Assembly (NCBI GenBank): GCA_938003565.1
Contig: CALKYB010000356.1
Coordinates: 1-6,555, forward strand
Source of the DNA: an uncultured bacterium
GTDB taxonomy: Bacteria > Bdellovibrionota_C > UBA2361 > SZUA-149 > CALKYB01
Direction of reading: 5' to 3'
Length of the DNA stretch: 6,555 nucleotides
The notes under the pieces were generated by a model, which was not told the DNA's origin, did no database searches, and worked only from the letters and a program-made list of their open reading frames with translations. Position numbers and translations under genes: made by a program. This document shows positions 1 through 6,086 of the stretch, piece after piece (positions within the stretch are counted from its first letter, which is position 1; each line of letters starts with the position of its first letter).

Positions 1-1203
1 GGTCTTTTAAAAACGGATCATCCCGAATTTACAGCGATGATAGACGCCACAGATGTTCTTAATCGGACCGGAACTTCTCCAGCCAATCCCCACTTGGATA
101 AAATGCTCTTCCCAAGGAATTTCAGCGGACAAGCTTATAGAAACATTCATGCGGAAAGTTCCACACTAACAGTTCAGCAACCATATACCCAAACAGATCT
201 CGTTAGTTTTGTTAAAAGAGGCTTTCAAATTTTCAAATCGACTCCGGGAACTCATCAGGCACAAAAATCTTTAATCTTGTTCACCGATGGATTGTCAACT
301 TGCCCAGAGACGGTGGTATCGCTTCCAGAATGTGCTTGGGGAGGCTCAGTCGATGATTTATCTCCCTGTATGGGTGAGAGGACAAATTCGTTTCTCTACC
401 CTTGGCCTGAACCGGGAACAGGACTAATTGGAAGCGGACTGCCCGACGGAAAACGTTGTAGTGGAACGAACTGGGAACATAATCTTTTAGCTCTAGAGGA
501 TGTTGTTGAAAAGGCTAGACTAGAATACGCGCCAAGTGGCATTAGTATGAATATATTCTTGTTCGGGGATAGTGTTGCCCCACACACTTTAGTTAAGGGT
601 GGGGGAGATGGAAAATGCCAGACAGTCAAAAACGCCAGGAAATCTGAGCACATACATCAGCATAACTGGGCTCAATCTAGTGTAGATTCGTGGTATTACC
701 ATGTTAGACGCTCTTTAATTGACTTCACAGGTGGTTCCACCACTAGTCCTAGTGTTTCTGATTATTCTACCGCGTACAGAAATAATCATTCACCGTACTT
801 ATTCCAAACTTATCCGAATCGTTCCTCGTCTAAGCCTTGGGTTCTTCCAAATCATTTATACTCTGCTACTCGCTACACAAATGGGAAATGGTTGCCCATG
901 AGGTATCCTTGTTCGGATGCTGTTGGAAACCCTGCTGATATTACCGGAACTTTGGATTCTATGTGCTCTAGTTGGGACGAAGGGGAGATTTATCCATTTG
1001 GATATGGTTCTTTGGATCCGGTATTTGACAACAGTACTCCCAAAAGACAAATTTACCCTAATTCCATAGATCGTAAGGGCAGGTTACTATGTGATCCCGC
1101 TGGACGGACTATTCACGAACAAATTCAAGCAGAAATGGCGGATTTAGCTGAGACTACTCCCTACCTGTTGGTTGGCGAGGTAGACCCACAATTTGAGCCT
1201 TAG
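1..1203 (+). CDS. VWA-domain protein, 5'-truncated by the window (possibly TadG-like, exported)
   Basis: The frame is open from the first base (GGT CTT TTA...) with no stop before the ATG at 37, so this is the C-terminal 400 residues of a longer protein and the ATG at 37 is probably internal. Numbering from that ATG, a hydrophobic strand ending in LFTDG (81-85) is the typical fourth strand of a von Willebrand A domain, with Asp84 at the usual MIDAS position. The next recognisable VWA element is a helix plus strand, 'LEDVVEKARLEY' then 'MNIFLFGDS' (153-179). Between them lies an insertion of about 65 residues. Eight cysteines (89, 99, 111, 141, 194, 292, 310, 352) suggest an exported, disulfide-bonded protein. 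The DxSxS half of the metal site would lie upstream of the window. The roughly 200-residue C-terminal tail is rich in Tyr, Ser, Pro and Asn and matches no family I recognise. VWA proteins of this general type occur in Tad pilus loci (TadG), but no tad neighbour is visible, so that name is only a suggestion. Confidence 0.7.
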   Translation, partial: GLLKTDHPEFTAMIDATDVLNRTGTSPANPHLDKMLFPRNFSGQAYRNIHAESSTLTVQQPYTQTDLVSFVKRGFQIFKSTPGTHQAQKSLILFTDGLSTCPETVVSLPECAWGGSVDDLSPCMGERTNSFLYPWPEPGTGLIGSGLPDGKRCSGTNWEHNLLALEDVVEKARLEYAPSGISMNIFLFGDSVAPHTLVKGGGDGKCQTVKNARKSEHIHQHNWAQSSVDSWYYHVRRSLIDFTGGSTTSPSVSDYSTAYRNNHSPYLFQTYPNRSSSKPWVLPNHLYSATRYTNGKWLPMRYPCSDAVGNPADITGTLDSMCSSWDEGEIYPFGYGSLDPVFDNSTPKRQIYPNSIDRKGRLLCDPAGRTIHEQIQAEMADLAETTPYLLVGEVDPQFEP

Positions 1204-1247
1204 ATTTCAATCAATTAATCCTCTGAACCATGGCATTAACTGGAGCT

Positions 1248-1252
1248 AGGAG
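1248..1252 (+). promoter_or_regulatory. Shine-Dalgarno site for the GT87 gene
   Basis: AGGAG lies six bases before the GTG at 1259. It decides the start: no in-frame ATG gives a comparable signal, and the GTG start leaves a short polar stretch followed by the first membrane helix. The 55-bp gap from the preceding stop shows no clear terminator, so co-transcription with the VWA gene is possible. Confidence 0.7.
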
Positions 1253-1258
1253 TAAGTT

Positions 1259-2470
1259 GTGACAAAACACTTATTTAGCTTTAGCGGCATTATTAATTCC
1301 TTATTTTTAGGATTGATAGCTTATCAACTCTTATTTTGTGCCTTTGGTCTTTTCAATACTTTCTCTGGTAATGGTAGATATGCTTCAGGAGACTTTATTG
1401 AGTATTGGTCTGCTTTTGTAGTTACATTATCTGGGGCTAATCCCTACGATGGTGAGCAAATCCTCTCGGTGCAGCGGTCGCTTAGGAATCAACTTGAACC
1501 ACTTATGATGTGGAACCCCCCTTGGCTACTGATACTATTAGGTCCAATTTTGTGTTTGCCTTGGAAACTAGCTGTGTTCTCTTGGTTTACAGCCTCGCTT
1601 TTGAGCTTTGTTTGTGCCTCCTATCTTTTGATTTTTAAGCTTTACCCCCCAAACACTCGGTTACTGAGTAATTTCACACTACTTCTTGCGTTACTTTCAT
1701 TTCCACCTCTTTGGGCTTGCTTGGAGCTGGGCCAGATCGGATGTTTTCTGTTCTTAGGAGTTGTCTTGGTTTGGTATGGCTTGAAAGCTCATAAGCCAAT
1801 GCTAGGTGGCTTAGGTATGGTGTTATTGAGCCTGAAACCTCATCTTTTCTTGCTCGTTTTTTTAATATTTCTGTTTTTCTGGATTAGAAAAGTTTTTTTA
1901 TCGACACTGTTCTATACAGTTTTGTTTCAAGCCTTTTTGATTTTACTGTTGTTGGTTTTTGATAGCAGTTTAATTTCGAATTGGCTTTATTCTGCAACTA
2001 AAGGAGACCCTTCTGGAATAGCGGTCAATACTTCAAGTTGGATAGGGGTTACGCCGTTTTCGGCTTTGAGATCTTTGGCTTGGAGCGCGGAAAGTCGCAT
2101 ATTATTATACAAACTCTCCTGGTTGGCTCCATGTTTCGGTTTGCTCTACCTTTTTAAAGAGGTATTGGCAGCGAAATCTCAAAGTGTTTCCATGGCGAGA
2201 CTAAAAGATTGTTTTCCGGTGATTGTTTTGGTTTCCTTCCTCACAAGCCCCTTTGGATGGTTTTTTGATTTAGTTTCAATCGCAATTATTGTTCCCTATT
2301 GTCTTTGGTCCAAATTTTCCTCCATGTTGCTTTGGTTGCTATTTTTAAGCGGTAGTATTCACTACAATAGTGTAGCGAAGCTTCATCATGAGCTTTTTTG
2401 GTTTTTACCACTATTAGCTTTAATCTATTTTACTCCTGGACTGATGAGGAACCATCATGGTTCCTCTTAG
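1259..2470 (+). CDS. GT87-family (GT-C fold) integral-membrane glycosyltransferase
   Basis: This is a 403-residue, strongly hydrophobic protein with about ten or more predicted membrane helices, starting at GTG. The landmarks fit the glycosyltransferase 87 / DUF2029 family. GDFIEYWSA (44-52) follows the first helix; its Asp45 is at the position of the catalytic acidic residue of GT-C enzymes. It is followed by 'GANPYD' (59-64), 'WNPPW' (85-89), 'LGQIG' (157-161) in the place of the family's GQ-N-type motif, and 'SLKPHLF' (191-197) in the place of the conserved K-P motif. Family members such as mycobacterial PimE transfer a sugar from a polyprenyl-phosphate donor to an acceptor on the outer face of the cytoplasmic membrane. 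Donor and acceptor cannot be told from sequence here. The length is usual for the family. The T-rich base composition follows from Phe/Leu codons and is no sign of transfer. The gene converges on the heptose adenylyltransferase gene, and the two stop codons overlap. Confidence 0.8.
   Translation: MTKHLFSFSGIINSLFLGLIAYQLLFCAFGLFNTFSGNGRYASGDFIEYWSAFVVTLSGANPYDGEQILSVQRSLRNQLEPLMMWNPPWLLILLGPILCLPWKLAVFSWFTASLLSFVCASYLLIFKLYPPNTRLLSNFTLLLALLSFPPLWACLELGQIGCFLFLGVVLVWYGLKAHKPMLGGLGMVLLSLKPHLFLLVFLIFLFFWIRKVFLSTLFYTVLFQAFLILLLLVFDSSLISNWLYSATKGDPSGIAVNTSSWIGVTPFSALRSLAWSAESRILLYKLSWLAPCFGLLYLFKEVLAAKSQSVSMARLKDCFPVIVLVSFLTSPFGWFFDLVSIAIIVPYCLWSKFSSMLLWLLFLSGSIHYNSVAKLHHELFWFLPLLALIYFTPGLMRNHHGSS
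2446..2466. terminator. Perfect palindrome at the convergent gene ends, candidate bidirectional terminator
   Basis: GAGGAACCAT (2446-2455) and ATGGTTCCTC (2457-2466) are perfect reverse complements around a single central C. As RNA this would fold into a stem of 8-9 bp with a 3-5 base loop. It lies inside the last codons of the GT87 gene and directly after the TAA of the minus-strand gene, so both transcripts would carry it at their 3' ends. Neither side has a strong U-tract: the plus strand continues TTAGCTGGCTTTTA, and the minus strand is mixed. It may act as a weak intrinsic terminator or as a 3'-end-stabilising hairpin. Confidence 0.5.
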
Positions 2471-2925
2471 CTGGCTTTTATCTTCTCAATTACATTGGTA
2501 CTAGAAAAACCATCGCTAAATGGAAGTGAGAGAACCTGACCTCCATTGTCTAAAACAAACTCATGGCCAACAATTGACTCAACTGGCCAATCACCACCTT
2601 TGACTAGAAAGTCCGGGGCGATTTTCTCAATTAGTTGAATTGGTGTGTCGTCTTCAAATAGTAGCACGTAATCTACCGCTTTTAGGCCTAGCAGCATTTC
2701 CCTTCGATTTGCCTCGGAAATTATTGGACGCGAATCTCCCTTGAGTCGCTTAACTGAGTTATCGCTGTTTAGTCCTATAACAAGAATATCCCCCAATTCT
2801 TTCGCTTGTTTAAGGTATCGAAGATGGCCTACATGAAGAAGGTCAAAACAACCATTGGTAAATACCACCTGCTCTTTTAGGTTTTTATGATTTGCGATAG
2901 ATTTGAACAGCTCGTTGGTAGTCAT
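2467..2925 (-). CDS. rfaE2: D-glycero-beta-D-manno-heptose 1-phosphate adenylyltransferase (RfaE2 / HldE C-terminal type)
   Basis: This 152-residue cytidylyltransferase-like protein matches the adenylyltransferase half of HldE. The family reaction is heptose-1-phosphate + ATP giving ADP-heptose + PPi, the last nucleotide-activation step of the cytoplasmic pathway supplying LPS inner-core heptose. 'TNGCFDLLHVGH' (23-34) holds the HxGH nucleotide-binding motif (His31, His34). Then come 'GLNSD' (51-55), 'RPIISEANRREML' (66-78), 'FLVKGGDW' (106-113) with the conserved KGGD, and 'GFSSTNVI' (139-146) as the C-terminal signature. There is no kinase domain, so this is the stand-alone form; a separate HldA-type kinase would be expected elsewhere. 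The ATG at 2925 has no clear Shine-Dalgarno sequence upstream, but the translated N-terminus has normal length for the family. The gene points towards the GT87 gene and away from the htrA-mutL-miaA set. Confidence 0.92.
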   Translation of the reverse strand: MTTNELFKSIANHKNLKEQVVFTNGCFDLLHVGHLRYLKQAKELGDILVIGLNSDNSVKRLKGDSRPIISEANRREMLLGLKAVDYVLLFEDDTPIQLIEKIAPDFLVKGGDWPVESIVGHEFVLDNGGQVLSLPFSDGFSSTNVIEKIKAS

Positions 2926-2948
2926 AGAATAATACTATTTCTAGGTTA

Positions 2949-2963
2949 GGCCAGTATTTGGCC
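2949..2963. repeat. Short palindrome GGCCA-N5-TGGCC in the divergent promoter region
   Basis: GGCCA at 2949-2953 and TGGCC at 2959-2963 are perfect inverted repeats around GTATT. It lies 24 bases from the rfaE2 start, where it could be an operator half-site pair or a small hairpin in a 5' leader. The arms are only 5 bp, so chance is not excluded. Confidence 0.3.
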
Positions 2964-3037
2964 CTGATTGGGGAGAAAGACATTCCTTCAATGATCTCAA
3001 AATAGTATTTAGGCTTCGCTTAATTTGCAAGCAATAT

Positions 3038-3067
3038 TTGATTACGGAATAAACCTCTAACTATTAT
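3038..3067 (+). promoter_or_regulatory. Weak sigma-70-like promoter candidate for the htrA-mutL-miaA operon
   Basis: TTGATT (3038-3043) and TATTAT (3062-3067) resemble -35 and -10 boxes with an 18-bp spacer, matching the consensus at 4/6 and 5/6 positions. Transcription would start only a few bases before the ATG at 3078, giving an almost leaderless mRNA, consistent with the missing Shine-Dalgarno. In A/T-rich DNA such matches are common, so this is tentative. Confidence 0.25.
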
Positions 3068-3077
3068 CTATTTATAA

Positions 3078-4154
3078 ATGATCGATAAAGCAATTAAATT
3101 TAGTTTTTTAGTACTTTGTTTGAGTGTCTCTTGGTATTTTATTAGCCAGTCACGTCCAGCCACCGTGGAGGCGAGTACAATTCCAGTAACTCGCACCGTT
3201 GGAGAGCAACAAGTTATTGATGTTTATAAAGCGGCCAACGACGCTGTGGTTTATGTAAGTACGCGCTCAGTCGCTCAGAATATTTTTGGACCGATTAGTC
3301 AAGCTGGAGGTGGATCTGGCTTTATTTTGGACGCAGAGAAAGGTTTGGTTTTGACTAACTCTCACGTCATCGCTGACGCTAGGGAAGCGGAGGTATTGCT
3401 CTCCACAGGGGACTCCTTTGGAGTTAGTATTATCGGAGTGGACGTTGACAGCGATTTGGCATTGTTGCGTATAATTGATCCCCCTAGTGACCTAGTAGCA
3501 CTTGAGCTTGGAGATTCGGATACTTTGGAAGTTGGTCAACGAGTTTTAGCTATTGGAAACCCTTTTGACTTAACTAGGACACTAACAAGTGGAATTGTTT
3601 CTAGTTTAGGTCGTACTATTCGTGCTGAGAGTGGCCGATTGATTGAAGATGTTGTGCAAACAGATGCAGCGATTAATCCGGGTAATTCGGGTGGACCGTT
3701 ACTTGATATTTCGGGAAGAGTGGTTGGAATCAATACTGCTATTTTGAGCAGAAGCGGCCAGAGCGCTGGTATCGGACTGGCAGTTCCAGCTGTTACAATT
3801 AAACGAGTAGTTCCATCTTTATTGCAACATGGCCGAGTTTTGAGACCAAAAATTGGAGTTATTCTTCGGGACACAAGATACGGAACTGCAGTTCTCTATG
3901 TTCAACCTGGTAGTCCGGCTGACAAAGCGGGACTCAAAGGAGCTGTGACATTGGATAGGAGAGGACGAGAGAGAATAGTTCCAAATGGAGCGGACTTCAT
4001 AGTGGGGGTCGACGGAAAGAAAAGCGTTACGAAGAATTCATTTATCGACGGCCTTTATAAGAAGGAAGCCGGAGAGTCCGTTGTGCTCTCACTTCGTCGG
4101 GGAATTGAGAATCCCAAATTTAGAGAAGTTCTAGTCAAGCCCGAACTTAAATAG
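3078..4154 (+). CDS. HtrA/DegS-like membrane-anchored serine protease with one PDZ domain
   Basis: This is a 358-residue S1C-family (HtrA) protease. Residues about 7-23 form a single hydrophobic segment after Lys4/Lys7, either a membrane anchor or an uncleaved signal, placing the enzyme in the periplasm. The protease domain spans roughly 45-250 with an intact triad: His96 in 'TNSHVI', Asp126 in 'DSDLALL' and Ser204 in 'GNSGGPL'. The family's 'IGNPF' (159-163) and 'LTSGIVSSLGR' (169-179) are also present. One PDZ domain follows (about 256-355), with 'SPADKAGLKG' (279-288). Between this and 'FIVGVDGK' (307-314) the PDZ has a basic stretch 'LDRRGRERIVPNG' (292-304), resembling the loop of Deg1/HhoA-type proteins. 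Length and single PDZ fit DegS, but no RseA/sigma-E partner is in view, so a general quality-control role is equally likely. The start is the only plausible ATG; it lacks a Shine-Dalgarno. The gene is 12 bp from mutL and probably heads its operon. Confidence 0.9.
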   Translation: MIDKAIKFSFLVLCLSVSWYFISQSRPATVEASTIPVTRTVGEQQVIDVYKAANDAVVYVSTRSVAQNIFGPISQAGGGSGFILDAEKGLVLTNSHVIADAREAEVLLSTGDSFGVSIIGVDVDSDLALLRIIDPPSDLVALELGDSDTLEVGQRVLAIGNPFDLTRTLTSGIVSSLGRTIRAESGRLIEDVVQTDAAINPGNSGGPLLDISGRVVGINTAILSRSGQSAGIGLAVPAVTIKRVVPSLLQHGRVLRPKIGVILRDTRYGTAVLYVQPGSPADKAGLKGAVTLDRRGRERIVPNGADFIVGVDGKKSVTKNSFIDGLYKKEAGESVVLSLRRGIENPKFREVLVKPELK

Positions 4155-4159
4155 AGGAA
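4153..4159 (+). promoter_or_regulatory. Shine-Dalgarno site for mutL
   Basis: AGAGGAA overlaps the TAG stop of the protease gene and ends seven bases before the mutL ATG at 4167. It favours this ATG over the in-frame TTG at 4218, which would give a protein starting closer to the usual MutL N-terminus. The overlap with the upstream stop suggests coupled translation. Confidence 0.65.
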
Positions 4160-4166
4160 TTAGTTA

Positions 4167-6047
4167 ATGCAATTGGATCAATCCTTAGCTAAGCGTGATT
4201 TTGATGACTCAGAGAATTTGGTTCAGATTCTTGATGACCTCGTTGTAAACCAGATTGCTGCCGGAGAGGTGGTTGAGAGGCCGGCGTCCGTTGTTAAGGA
4301 ATTGGTAGAGAACTCTCTCGATGCCGGAAGCACTGAAATTGTGGTTAGTGTTAGAGGCGGGGGAAGAAACTATATATCTGTTGTTGACAACGGAATAGGG
4401 ATGTCAAAACTCGACGCCTTGAATGCGATTAAACGTTTTGGAACTTCCAAGATAAGAGATGTAAGCGATTTGCTATCAATAGAATCCTTGGGGTTCAGGG
4501 GAGAGGCCCTACCGTCTATAGCAGCGGTGTCAAGATTCTCACTCGAAACTACTGTGAGAGGTGGAGGCATGGGGGTGCGCCTAAAAATTCAAGGGGGTAT
4601 AGTTAGCGAAATTAACGAGTACAGTGCTCCAGAAGGTTGTAAGATTACTATTGAAGACTTGTTCTTCAATGTGCCTGCTAGAAAGAAATTTCTTCGAACT
4701 GAAAAAACAGAGCTATCCTATATCAAGCTAGTGATAGAGGATCTTGCTTATGCGTTTCCGGCAGTTAGATTTGAACTGCTAGCCGATGGTAAATCAAAAG
4801 TTTTGTTTCCCAAAGCGGAAAATTTTAAATCTAGAGCTTTACAAATGCTCGGTAAAAAAACTGAGTTGATGAAAATCTCGGATAGCTTGGAGCACGATTT
4901 GGGGGTTTATCAACTTGAAGGTTTACTGAGTATCCCTACAAATTCCACTTCGGGTGCAAACAAACTTCGTCTGATTGTGAATGGTCGTGCTGTTCGAGAC
5001 AAGCTACTTCTCAGAGCAGTAAGAGAGGGCTACGGGAATACTGTAAAACCTGGGCGTTATCCAGTTGGAGTTGTCAAACTTGAGCTTCCGGCTCGGGATG
5101 TGGATATAAATGTTCACCCGCAGAAGTCAGAAGTTCGATTTCGAGCCCCTGATAGGGTTTTTAAAATAATAGCTAGAAGTATTAAGAGAACTATCAGCGA
5201 TGAGAAAACTGGATTTTTACCGGATTTAAAGACCCGGTTGGAGTTGCCTGAAGAAGTGACTAAAAGCGCAAACCAGTTATTTACAAGTAATATAGTCTCC
5301 AGCGCCGAAAATTTAAACATTTTTAGACCTAGTTCTAAAAGGGAGCCCTCGAGTAAGGAATTCCAGCCAATATTTGAGGGAGCCGGTAGCAGCCATGGAA
5401 AGTTAGAAGAGCTGGAGCAGGTGCCTGACCAAGTAGCCCTCGCGGGGTCAACTTCTGCTCAGAAGTTATCTGAAATGCGCTATGTTGGACAAATCTTTAA
5501 ATGCTACCTCTTGTTTGAAGGACAAGGAGTATTTGGCATAGTTGACATGCATGCAGCTCATGAGATTGTAACTTTTGTTCAAATTAGAGAACGGCTTCAG
5601 CAGGGGAACATTCCTACACAGGTACTAATAAGCCCAGTAGTTTCGGAATTAGACGATCGGATGTTTCAAACTTTTGTTGATAGTGTAGAGGAGCTATCCA
5701 AACTCGGTCTTGACTGTGAGGTTTTCGGTGAGAACTCGGTAGTGGTAAGAGCTACGCCAGCTCCTTTGGGTCAAATTAACCCAGAAGCACTACTAAAGGA
5801 TATCTTATCTGTCCCGGAATGGTCTAGTATTTCAATCGCACTAGAATCAGCCTGGGATGCAGTGGTTGCTAGGCTAGCGTGTCATGCTTCTATTCGCTCT
5901 GGTCGGGAAATGAAGCGCCTTGAGGCTGAGGCTTTAGTAGAGAGTCTTGAGGCTACAAATGGCTCAGCTTTCTGCCCCCATGGCCGTCCGGTTGTTCAGT
6001 ATTTCTCCAAAGAGGATCTAGAGATTCGTTTCGGAAGGATTCAATAG
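4167..6047 (+). CDS. mutL: DNA mismatch repair protein MutL
   Basis: This 626-residue GHKL ATPase couples MutS mismatch recognition to strand removal in the cytoplasm. The N-terminal ATPase domain is unmistakable: 'NQIAAGEVVERP' (28-39), 'KELVENSLDAG' (44-54) with catalytic Glu45 and Mg-binding Asn49, 'DNGIGM' (74-79), 'GFRGEAL' (109-115), 'FFNVPARKKFL' (166-176) and 'NVHPQKSEVRF' (315-325). A poorly conserved linker (about 345-435) leads to the C-terminal dimerisation domain. That domain keeps 'ACHASIRSG' (571-579), 'CPHGRP' (603-608) and 'FGR' (622-624), which are metal-site motifs of endonuclease-type MutL. The main endonuclease motif is degenerate: 'DMHAAHEIVTFV' (460-471) has Met for the usual Gln and Val for the final Glu of DQHA(X)2E(X)4E. 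There are about 16 more residues before the ATPase motif than in E. coli MutL. The gene lies between htrA (12 bp) and miaA (39 bp). Confidence 0.97.
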   Translation: MQLDQSLAKRDFDDSENLVQILDDLVVNQIAAGEVVERPASVVKELVENSLDAGSTEIVVSVRGGGRNYISVVDNGIGMSKLDALNAIKRFGTSKIRDVSDLLSIESLGFRGEALPSIAAVSRFSLETTVRGGGMGVRLKIQGGIVSEINEYSAPEGCKITIEDLFFNVPARKKFLRTEKTELSYIKLVIEDLAYAFPAVRFELLADGKSKVLFPKAENFKSRALQMLGKKTELMKISDSLEHDLGVYQLEGLLSIPTNSTSGANKLRLIVNGRAVRDKLLLRAVREGYGNTVKPGRYPVGVVKLELPARDVDINVHPQKSEVRFRAPDRVFKIIARSIKRTISDEKTGFLPDLKTRLELPEEVTKSANQLFTSNIVSSAENLNIFRPSSKREPSSKEFQPIFEGAGSSHGKLEELEQVPDQVALAGSTSAQKLSEMRYVGQIFKCYLLFEGQGVFGIVDMHAAHEIVTFVQIRERLQQGNIPTQVLISPVVSELDDRMFQTFVDSVEELSKLGLDCEVFGENSVVVRATPAPLGQINPEALLKDILSVPEWSSISIALESAWDAVVARLACHASIRSGREMKRLEAEALVESLEATNGSAFCPHGRPVVQYFSKEDLEIRFGRIQ

Positions 6048-6086
6048 GAATTGTAAATTGAGACTATCTGAAAAACCGGTTCTTGA

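Larger units (their letters stand above)
2926..3077. promoter_or_regulatory. Divergent intergenic region with inverted repeats
   Basis: This 152-bp A/T-rich gap must contain the promoters for the minus-strand rfaE2 gene and the plus-strand protease operon. Two symmetric structures are visible. One is a widely spaced pair, AATACTATTT (2931-2940) and AAATAGTATT (3000-3009). The other is a compact palindrome, GGCCA-5-TGGCC (2949-2963). Neither gene start is preceded by a recognisable Shine-Dalgarno sequence. No ORF or RNA gene is apparent. Confidence 0.5.

Noticed and set aside
396..653. Minus-strand reading frame of 85 codons inside the VWA gene
   Set aside because: No family resemblance, and it lies wholly antisense to a convincing coding frame.
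719..1050. Two short frames (719-901 plus, 856-1050 minus) within the VWA gene
   Set aside because: They overlap the real frame, and their hydrophobic or mixed sequence shows no motif or start signal.
1230..1262. Ten-codon ORF (ATG at 1230, TGA at 1260) whose stop overlaps the GTG start of the GT87 gene, resembling a leader peptide
   Set aside because: No ribosome binding site precedes it and its peptide has no attenuator-like content; an overlap of this kind can arise by chance.
1857..1900. T-rich runs in the GT87 gene as a possible slippage or phase-variation tract
   Set aside because: The reading frame continues intact through them, and they encode a membrane helix where Phe/Leu codons are expected.
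2359..2375. Small inverted repeat CACTA-CAA-TAGTG in the GT87 gene
   Set aside because: Only 5-bp arms inside coding sequence, with no U-tract or gene boundary; probably chance.
3536..3874. 112-codon minus-strand frame opposite the protease domain of the HtrA gene
   Set aside because: Antisense shadow of a gene with a complete catalytic triad; no own motifs.
4370..4570. 66-codon minus-strand frame opposite the MutL ATPase domain
   Set aside because: Antisense shadow of conserved MutL sequence.
5114..5320. 68-codon minus-strand frame opposite the MutL linker
   Set aside because: Antisense shadow; its leucine-rich look comes from complementing Lys/Glu-rich codons.
6074..6081. AACCGGTT palindrome between mutL and miaA as a terminator or operator
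   Set aside because: An 8-bp self-complementary site with no loop and no T-tract is too short to support a call.
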